Below, piece by piece: positions 4,151-9,504 of a DNA stretch of 9,504 nucleotides. How positions within the stretch are numbered: the first letter of the stretch is position 1; the number at the start of each line of letters is the position of its first letter. A program made the position numbers and the translations under genes. The notes under the pieces were generated by a model. That model saw only the letters and a list, made by a program, of their open reading frames with translations. It was not told where the DNA came from and did not search any database. The stretch comes from Desulfobacterales bacterium (GTDB lineage Bacteria > Desulfobacterota > Desulfobulbia > Desulfobulbales > BM004): NCBI GenBank assembly GCA_030621655.1, contig JAUXHH010000054.1, positions 1 through 9,504 on the forward strand, in the 5' to 3' direction.

Positions 4151-6097
4151 ATGCCGAAGAATATATCCAAGCAGAAGACAGCAACTCCCTCGCAAACAAA
4201 GGATAATTATCGAACAGTGGTGCAGACCAGAATTATTGACGATGTTTTCACCGATGGCGTGGAAATGGTCAAACCGAAGTTTGAAGCTGATTACCGGGCC
4301 TATCTCGACCGGTTATGGGAGGCGAATTCCGATTTGGGGAATTGCCTGAAAAAGGCAGACGGACTTGAGGCAGCACGGAATGCTGTGTTCGATTATCTGG
4401 AGAAGACTGAACGGCAGGTGTTCACCCTTGACAGCGATCTTCATATCCTTGAAAAATCAACGGTCAGGGAAAGTATCAGGGTGTTCAAGAGCATCATTGG
4501 TCCCATAAACGAGAAACGGTGCGGGGTATCTGCCCTGGAATGCTTATGGAAACTGGCCCGTGATACGAAAGAAGAGATGCACCATGAGGTTTCAGTTGGT
4601 TTTCTTATGGAGTTCATCAATCTTTTTCGGGGTGTGGCCGGTCGTTCAAATATATATTTTGAAAGCCGTCAGGCCAAAAAGGGTATCCCGGATTTTTTAA
4701 GACTGGAGGGCAGGGAAGCAGCGCATGTCCGCACAGAGAAATTGGATGAGATCGGTGCAACCATCAGCAAATATTTCAAAAAATATCCGTCCGGTCTGGA
4801 TGCTGATGTTATCTCCTGGCGCGAGGATAACCGTAAGCGCATACTGAATTATTTTGAAGGGAATGAAGATGACTGGCAGAACCATACCTGGCAGATAAAA
4901 CACGTTATACGGGATGCCGGACCGCTTTTCGATCTCATTGAACTGACCATGGAGCAAAAGGAGGCCATTGGCCAGACCGGCAGCAACCGTATCCCCTTCG
5001 GCATCACTCCTTATTATCTCAGTCTGATGGACCGGCATCTGGCTATCGGCTATGACCATGCCATACGGGCCCAGGTAATACCACCACCTGAATATGTGAA
5101 TATGATGGCTGCCTACCAGCCTGAGCGTGATATCATTTTTGATTTCATGGGTGAGCACGATACATCACCCATTGATCTGGTTACCAGGCGTTATCCCGGT
5201 ATCGCAATCCTCAAACCTTTTAATACCTGTGCCCAGATCTGTGTTTACTGCCAGCGTAATTGGGAAATTGATGAGGTGCTGGCACCTAAAGCCCTGGCCG
5301 CAAAAAATACCATTGATGAGGCCTTGGCCTGGTTTGATGAACATCGTGCTATCGGTGATGTCCTGATAACAGGCGGTGATCCCTGCATTATGAGTGATTC
5401 CGGTCTGGAGCGAATACTGTCGCAACTCGCTGAGAAAAAGCAGGTTTACCGTATCCGCATCGGTAGCCGCACGCCGGTTGTCCTGCCGATGCGCTGGACA
5501 GATGCTCTGGTGAATACAATCAGCAAGTTTCATGAACCGGGTCGCAGGGAAATAGCCATAGTCACCCATTTTGAACATCCCTATGAGATTACGCCCGATG
5601 CAATGAATGCAGTGCAGAAGATCAAAAAGGCTGGTATTTCAGTATATAATCAGCAGGTCTTTACAATGGAGAATTCACGTCGTTTTGAGTCGGCCAAGCT
5701 CAGGCGGGATCTAAGGTTGATCGGTGTTGATCCCTATTATACCTTTAATATGAAAGGCAAGGATGAGACCCGCAGTTATATGGTGCCTATTGCCAGGATT
5801 CTGCAGGAGCGCAAGGAGGAAGCCCGTCTGCTGCCCGGTCTTGACCGTACTGACGAACCTGTATTCAATGTCCCGAAACTGGGTAAGAATCATCTGCGTG
5901 CCTGGCAGGATCACCGACTGGTAATGATCAAGCCCGAGGATGGATCAAGGGTTTATGAATTCCATCCCTGGGAAAAAAATATTGCTCCGATGCCTCCTTA
6001 CAATTACACGGATATACCTATTTATGACTATTTGGAGGAGTTGGCAGCCAGGGGCGAGAACCTCAGGGACTACCATACGATCTGGTATTATTACTAA
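4151..6097 (+). CDS. Long KamA-family radical SAM/PLP 2,3-aminomutase, possibly glutamate 2,3-aminomutase
   Basis: This is a 648-residue protein whose residues from about 290 on match the lysine 2,3-aminomutase family, enzymes that move an amino group from C2 to C3 using SAM, a 4Fe-4S cluster and PLP. The cluster motif CX3CX2C is C360, C364, C367, and R369 matches the arginine that binds the substrate carboxylate. Family landmarks follow: DVLITGGDP, RIRIGSRTPVVLP, THFEHPYEITP and YNQQVF. K579 fits the PLP lysine. The two aspartates that hold the lysine side chain in KamA align with K535 and N573, the pattern reported for glutamate 2,3-aminomutase, so beta-glutamate is a candidate product. The first 290 residues have no domain I recognise; usual KamA proteins are about 340-470 long. 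The start at 4151 is chosen because AGGAG lies seven bases upstream; an in-frame ATG at 4094 lacks a ribosome site. The C-terminus ends in YYY. Confidence 0.8.
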   Translation: MPKNISKQKTATPSQTKDNYRTVVQTRIIDDVFTDGVEMVKPKFEADYRAYLDRLWEANSDLGNCLKKADGLEAARNAVFDYLEKTERQVFTLDSDLHILEKSTVRESIRVFKSIIGPINEKRCGVSALECLWKLARDTKEEMHHEVSVGFLMEFINLFRGVAGRSNIYFESRQAKKGIPDFLRLEGREAAHVRTEKLDEIGATISKYFKKYPSGLDADVISWREDNRKRILNYFEGNEDDWQNHTWQIKHVIRDAGPLFDLIELTMEQKEAIGQTGSNRIPFGITPYYLSLMDRHLAIGYDHAIRAQVIPPPEYVNMMAAYQPERDIIFDFMGEHDTSPIDLVTRRYPGIAILKPFNTCAQICVYCQRNWEIDEVLAPKALAAKNTIDEALAWFDEHRAIGDVLITGGDPCIMSDSGLERILSQLAEKKQVYRIRIGSRTPVVLPMRWTDALVNTISKFHEPGRREIAIVTHFEHPYEITPDAMNAVQKIKKAGISVYNQQVFTMENSRRFESAKLRRDLRLIGVDPYYTFNMKGKDETRSYMVPIARILQERKEEARLLPGLDRTDEPVFNVPKLGKNHLRAWQDHRLVMIKPEDGSRVYEFHPWEKNIAPMPPYNYTDIPIYDYLEELAARGENLRDYHTIWYYY

Positions 6098-7125
6098 GCG
6101 GGGCAATCCTGGATCATGTTGCTGTGTGGTTTGACCGTTTCATTGTCCGGTATGGTGCAGGAAGTGAGGTTGGAAAATGGGCTGATAACTGCATTATCGC
6201 CGATGCGGCAGTCATGCAAAACCACATCCGGTCCGATGCTGCAGTTTTTACCGATAACGGAATTGCCTGATATCTGTACATTGGCATGGATCGATGTGCC
6301 ACTCCCTATCGCCACCTCATGCTGAATGAAGATGGTTTCCGAATCGATGAGCCTGACGCCGTCAGCCATTAGTTGCCTGTTTTTTTGATGTTGCAGGTAC
6401 CTGTTGGCCTCGGCCAGTTCATTTCTGGAATTAATGCCCAACACCTCTTCACTGGTTGCCCCGGAGAAGATATCAACCCGGAGTTCAGCGTCAATGGCTC
6501 TTTTGACAATATCGGTCAGATATCTCTCTCCCTGCTTGTTGTCTGTGCCGACTTTTTTCAAGGCCTCAAAAAGAAAAGGTATCTCTGCGCAGTAGATACC
6601 GGCATTGATTTCCCTGATTTTTTTCTGCTCTGCCGTGGCATCTTTTTCTTCCACGATTCCCAGAAGCTCACCTTTGCTGCTGCGTACTATTCTGCCGTAA
6701 TTTGCAGGGTTATCAATGGTTGTAGTCAGGAGTGTCAGGACCGGTTTATTATGAACATGTTCAGCGAGCATCGCCTGTAATGTTTCTGCCCGGATCAACG
6801 GTACATCACCGCTGAGGATGAGCACAGTGTCGCCCATACTGCGGAGTTCTTCCTCTGCACAGAGGACAGCATGGCCGGTGCCGAGCTGCTGTTCCTGAAT
6901 GATGCAGTCTGCATCATAAACAGATAGCAGTTCAGCTACTTTTTCTCTCTGGTGGCCGACAATCACATAGGCGCGATCCAGGGGGAGGGTCTTGATCGTG
7001 TCCATGACGTGCAGGATCATGGGTTTGAAAAGAACCTCATGCAATACCTTGGCCCTGGATGACTTCATCCTGGTGCCTAAACCTGCAGCAAGGACCAGAG
7101 CAGAAAAATGTTTTTCAGTTGTCAT
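6094..7125 (-). CDS. GlmU-type UDP-N-acetylglucosamine pyrophosphorylase with shortened beta-helix domain
   Basis: The 343-residue product starts with the nucleotidyltransferase signature LAAGLGTRM (12-20) and K26. It continues with QQLGTGHA (79-86), SGDVPL (105-110, metal-binding D107), YGRIV, VEEKDA, NAGIYC (174-179) and GINSRNEL (230-237). These are the uridylyltransferase residues of GlmU, which makes UDP-GlcNAc from UTP and GlcNAc-1-phosphate for peptidoglycan and lipopolysaccharide. After a linker helix the left-handed beta-helix of hexapeptide repeats (about 260-325) has only four or so turns. Full GlmU is about 456 residues, and the missing part carries the GlcN-1-phosphate acetyltransferase site, so this is probably a one-activity enzyme. 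The ATG at 7125 has no strong ribosome site. Its stop overlaps the stop of the convergent aminomutase gene (bases 6094-6097). Confidence 0.9.
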   Translation of the reverse strand: MTTEKHFSALVLAAGLGTRMKSSRAKVLHEVLFKPMILHVMDTIKTLPLDRAYVIVGHQREKVAELLSVYDADCIIQEQQLGTGHAVLCAEEELRSMGDTVLILSGDVPLIRAETLQAMLAEHVHNKPVLTLLTTTIDNPANYGRIVRSSKGELLGIVEEKDATAEQKKIREINAGIYCAEIPFLFEALKKVGTDNKQGERYLTDIVKRAIDAELRVDIFSGATSEEVLGINSRNELAEANRYLQHQKNRQLMADGVRLIDSETIFIQHEVAIGSGTSIHANVQISGNSVIGKNCSIGPDVVLHDCRIGDNAVISPFSNLTSCTIPDNETVKPHSNMIQDCPA

Positions 7126-7350
7126 GTTATTTTAGAAGAATAAGTAATAGTGAAAGGGAAAGAATTATAATTTTTTTAGAGACAGGCAGACACAAAAACA
7201 CCTTTCAGGGAATTTGTGAAGATTTTTTTGATCGATTAAGTATTATAAAGTAAAGTTTTTCTAGTCAAGTTGCTTGTTTAGTGGGTAGGAAATCGTCTAC
7301 CGTAGAAAAATTATGCTGACGGTTGTCAAAAAAAAATCAGGAGGTGAGCC
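7126..7350. other. AT-rich divergent promoter region between the glmU-like gene and the phasin-like gene
   Basis: This 225-base stretch separates two divergent genes. Besides the minus-strand promoter it holds a 5-bp inverted repeat GGTAG/CTACC (7284-7288 and 7297-7301), a TGAC-GGTT-GTCA mini-hairpin followed by nine A (7317-7336), and several T-runs. I found no convincing plus-strand -35/-10 pair. Confidence 0.4.
7242..7268 (-). promoter_or_regulatory. Sigma70-type promoter for the glmU-like gene
   Basis: On the minus strand TTGACT (7268-7263) is followed by a perfect TATAAT (7247-7242) with a 15-base spacer, slightly short. Transcription would start near 7235, leaving a leader of roughly 110 bases before the ATG at 7125. 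A second TATAAT at 7169-7164 has no good -35. Confidence 0.55.
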
Positions 7351-7680
7351 ATGTTTGAAATCTTCAAGAAAAGTCTGTTTGCCGGTTTAGGACTTGCGGT
7401 TGTCACCAAGACAAAGTTGGAAAGTGTTTTGGAGAAACTTGTTGATGAAGGGAAGATGTCCCGGGATGAGGCGGAGAAGATGGGGCAGGAACTGCTGGAA
7501 AGCGGTGAAAAGCAGTGGGTAGACTTTGAAACCAGGCTTCAGGAAACAATTAAGGGCTTTTTGAAGAACATGGATATTTGTAAAACGACTGATTTGAAAA
7601 AACTTGAGAAAAAGGTGAGGGCTATCGATATGCGCCTGAAAGCTCAAGAGAGTAAGGAAAAAGAAACAGCCAAGAAATAG
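7351..7680 (+). CDS. Small phasin-like coiled-coil protein
   Basis: A 109-residue, charged, mostly helical protein. Residues 1-20 (MFEIFKKSLFAGLGLAVVTK) form an amphipathic or weakly hydrophobic segment. The rest is a predicted long helix with the motif LVDEGKMSRDEAEKMGQELL, and a lysine- and glutamate-rich coiled-coil end. This resembles the small phasin-family/PhaF-like proteins (COG3937 type) often found before ABC1 kinase genes in Desulfobacterota; the exact function there is not known, and no polyhydroxyalkanoate gene is in view. The start is secure: AGGAGGTGA at 7339-7347 lies directly before the ATG. The kinase gene begins nine bases after the stop, so the two almost certainly form an operon. 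Confidence 0.75.
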   Translation: MFEIFKKSLFAGLGLAVVTKTKLESVLEKLVDEGKMSRDEAEKMGQELLESGEKQWVDFETRLQETIKGFLKNMDICKTTDLKKLEKKVRAIDMRLKAQESKEKETAKK

Positions 7681-7689
7681 AGATATAAA

Positions 7690-9345
7690 ATGGACATCCT
7701 AGCTCTTTCCAAATTAGGACGCTTTCGTGACATTGTTACCGTACTGTTCAAGTATGGTTTTGATGATGTGGCCGAGCGTCTGCAGCTGCCGGGAAAAATT
7801 CTGATAAGAAAAACCCGGAGAGAAGCTCATGATATGAGCACCTGGGAGCGGTTGCGCCGCACCTTGGAGGAACTGGGCCCCACGTTTGTTAAGTTTGGTC
7901 AGATTCTGAGTTTGAGAGGGGATCTCCTGCCTGCCGACCTCATCAAGGAACTTGAAAAGTTGCAGGACAGCGTGGCCCCGGTTCCTTCTGAAGAAATAAT
8001 GGGAGTGCTGAAAAAGGCGCTCAAAAGGCCGTTGGAGGAGGTTTTCAGTCTTATTGAGGAGGAACCTCTGGCAGCCGGTTCCCTTGCCCAGGTCCACCGG
8101 GCTGTTCTCAGAGAGGAAAATGTGCCGGTTGCCTTGAAGATCAGGCGGCCCAATATCGTGCGTACTGTGGAGATTGATCTCCAGATCCTGGAAGGTGCTG
8201 CACCCTACTTAAGTGAGCATTTAGAATTTGCCCGTACCTATGATTTTGTCAACTTGGTCAAGGAACTGAAGCGGGCCTTGCTGCGCGAACTGAATTTCAC
8301 CCTTGAAGCCAGGAATATGCAGATCATCAGCCAGAGCCTGGGTGATGAAAAAGATGTCATTATTCCTCAGGTATATGAGACCTGGACCAGACATTCTGTC
8401 TTGACCATGGATCTAATAGAAGGAACTAAGCTTAAAAATTTCAAACCTGAGAGTATAGAGGAACGAAAACAACTGGCTCAAATCGGAATCAGGCTGGTTG
8501 TCAAGCAGGTCCTGGAAAACGGTTTTTTTCACGCGGATCCACATCCCGGAAATTATCTCATTGTGGAGGGTGGGAAGGTCTGCCTGATTGACTGGGGTGT
8601 TGTCGGTATCCTACCGTCAGAAAGTCGCTATGAGTTGGTGGAATTGATTGCCGCCATTGTTGACATGGAGGCTGAAAAGGTCTTTGACATTCTTGTATCA
8701 CTCACCGGGGCAAATGTTGCACAGATTAACGAGCGGTTGCTGCTGCGTGATATCCTGGAAATTCTCCATCTCTATCATAGTGTGCCCATTGGAAAATTGG
8801 ATCTGGGCCAGCTTCTCATGGACCTGAACAATATGCTTCGGACCCATCATATAAAGCTGCCCAGCGATTTGGCCCTGATGTTCAAAACCATGGTGATTGC
8901 AGAGGGAACTGCCAGGCAGCTTTACCCGGAGCTTGATGTTATTGCTGAAATAGAGCCGTTTATAAAGCGGCTTGGCGTAGAACGCTGGACTCCTTCCCAG
9001 GTTTGGCGGCGCTTTACCCGCCAACTCCGCTTTTATTTGAAACTTCAGAGTAATTTGCCCAGCTCCATTCAGCGCATTCTGCAAAAATTGGAGCAGGGTG
9101 AGCTGGATATCAATTTCAGGCACGAAAATCTAAGCGGATTGCAGAAAAGCCTGGACAACGTCAGCAACCGGCTTTCCTTTTCCATTATTTTGGGAGCCCT
9201 CATTATCGGTAGTTCAATGATCATTACCACCGGAGTGGAGCCGCTTGTTTTTGGTTATCCCGTCATTGGCCTTGCGGGTTACCTTATCTCAGCCATTTTA
9301 GGACTGGCTGTTGTCATTAACATTTTCAGCAGCCGGAAATTCTAG
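7690..9345 (+). CDS. AarF/UbiB (ABC1) family atypical protein kinase
   Basis: Members of this family are membrane-associated kinase-like ATPases that support quinone biosynthesis or other lipid-related steps. The 551-residue length is typical of bacterial UbiB (E. coli 546). Signature elements appear in order: KFGQ at 68-71, the alanine-rich loop AAGSLAQVH at 128-136, the ATP-binding lysine K150 in VALKIRRP, RELNFTLEARN at 199-209, the catalytic HADPHPGN at 281-288, and DWG at 301-303 in place of the usual DFG. The residue usually Asp in the RELD segment is Asn202. Two hydrophobic helices near the C-terminus (about 495-513 and 521-546) should anchor it in the membrane. The ribosome site is weak, consistent with coupling to the phasin-like gene nine bases upstream. 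Whether it acts in ubiquinone or menaquinone synthesis cannot be told from this window, so no symbol is given. Confidence 0.92.
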   Translation: MDILALSKLGRFRDIVTVLFKYGFDDVAERLQLPGKILIRKTRREAHDMSTWERLRRTLEELGPTFVKFGQILSLRGDLLPADLIKELEKLQDSVAPVPSEEIMGVLKKALKRPLEEVFSLIEEEPLAAGSLAQVHRAVLREENVPVALKIRRPNIVRTVEIDLQILEGAAPYLSEHLEFARTYDFVNLVKELKRALLRELNFTLEARNMQIISQSLGDEKDVIIPQVYETWTRHSVLTMDLIEGTKLKNFKPESIEERKQLAQIGIRLVVKQVLENGFFHADPHPGNYLIVEGGKVCLIDWGVVGILPSESRYELVELIAAIVDMEAEKVFDILVSLTGANVAQINERLLLRDILEILHLYHSVPIGKLDLGQLLMDLNNMLRTHHIKLPSDLALMFKTMVIAEGTARQLYPELDVIAEIEPFIKRLGVERWTPSQVWRRFTRQLRFYLKLQSNLPSSIQRILQKLEQGELDINFRHENLSGLQKSLDNVSNRLSFSIILGALIIGSSMIITTGVEPLVFGYPVIGLAGYLISAILGLAVVINIFSSRKF

Positions 9346-9347
9346 CC

Positions 9348-9384
9348 AAAAAAAATCCCCCACATCTAACGATGCAGGGGATTT
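9348..9384 (-). terminator. Intrinsic terminator of the rRNA operon (possibly bidirectional)
   Basis: AAATCCCC at 9353-9360 and GGGGATTT at 9377-9384 form a perfect 8-bp stem, with an inner CATC-TAAC-GATG hairpin. Read on the minus strand the stem is followed by eight T (9355-9348), a classic Rho-independent terminator placed 16 bases after the 5S rRNA end. It also lies immediately after the ABC1 kinase stop, so it may stop transcripts from that side too, although the plus-strand tail is less T-rich. Confidence 0.85.
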
Positions 9385-9399
9385 CTATAAGAAGAATTC

Positions 9400-9504
9400 G
9401 GCGGCGACCTACTCTCCCACCAAGTCGCCCTGGCAGTACCATCGGCGCAGAAGAGCTTAACTTCCGTGATCGGAACGGGAACGAGTGTGACCTCCTCGCT
9501 ATTG
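9400..9504 (-). rRNA. rrf: 5S ribosomal RNA, 3' part, cut by window edge
   Basis: The reverse complement of this stretch reads as bacterial 5S rRNA: ATAGCGAGGAGG, CCGTTCCGATCACGGAAG, TTAAGCTCTTCTGCGCCGATG, and the 3' end TGGGAGAGTAGGTCGCCGCC. About 105 bases are present, and the first ten or so of the mature RNA lie beyond the window. The 3' end is placed near 9400 where pairing with the 5' end should finish. It marks the end of an rRNA operon transcribed on the minus strand into this window. Confidence 0.95.

Overview
The window looks like chromosomal DNA of a moderate-GC anaerobic bacterium, most plausibly a Desulfobacterota (old Deltaproteobacteria, Desulfobulbus/Desulfotalea-like) relative. 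This is inference from gene content and protein style: an oxygen-sensitive ThiH instead of ThiO, a family-2 ThiF, a long KamA-type radical SAM enzyme, a shortened GlmU, and a phasin-like/ABC1 kinase pair. No mobile element, CRISPR array or phage gene was seen.

Left part, minus strand (1-3765). The first 50 bases hold the beginning of a gene leaving the window, probably a GPR1/FUN34/YaaH (SatP) acetate transporter. Then comes a minus-strand gene set, in transcription order: thiF (split by a frameshift in a run of eight A), thiS, thiG, thiH, and tag (3-methyladenine DNA glycosylase I) 66 bases downstream. ThiF activates the C-terminal Gly-Gly of ThiS, ThiH makes dehydroglycine from tyrosine, and ThiG joins these with deoxyxylulose phosphate to form the thiazole of thiamine. 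I could not find a convincing TPP riboswitch upstream.

Middle (3766-6097). A gene-poor divergent region of about 385 bases separates the thi genes from a plus-strand radical SAM/PLP 2,3-aminomutase of about 648 residues. Its substrate-pocket residues look like those of glutamate 2,3-aminomutase rather than lysine 2,3-aminomutase, and it has a large N-terminal extension. Its stop codon overlaps the stop codon of the convergent gene that follows.

Right part (6094-9504). A minus-strand GlmU-type uridylyltransferase has a shortened beta-helix domain and a good sigma70-type promoter. A divergent plus-strand pair follows: a small phasin-like coiled-coil protein and an AarF/UbiB (ABC1) atypical kinase with two C-terminal membrane segments. 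The window ends in the 3' part of a 5S rRNA gene on the minus strand, the tail of an rRNA operon. A strong hairpin terminator lies between the 5S gene and the kinase gene.

The points most worth a second look are the A8 frameshift in thiF (mutation, sequencing error or productive slippage) and the glutamate-mutase-like residues in the long KamA-family protein.
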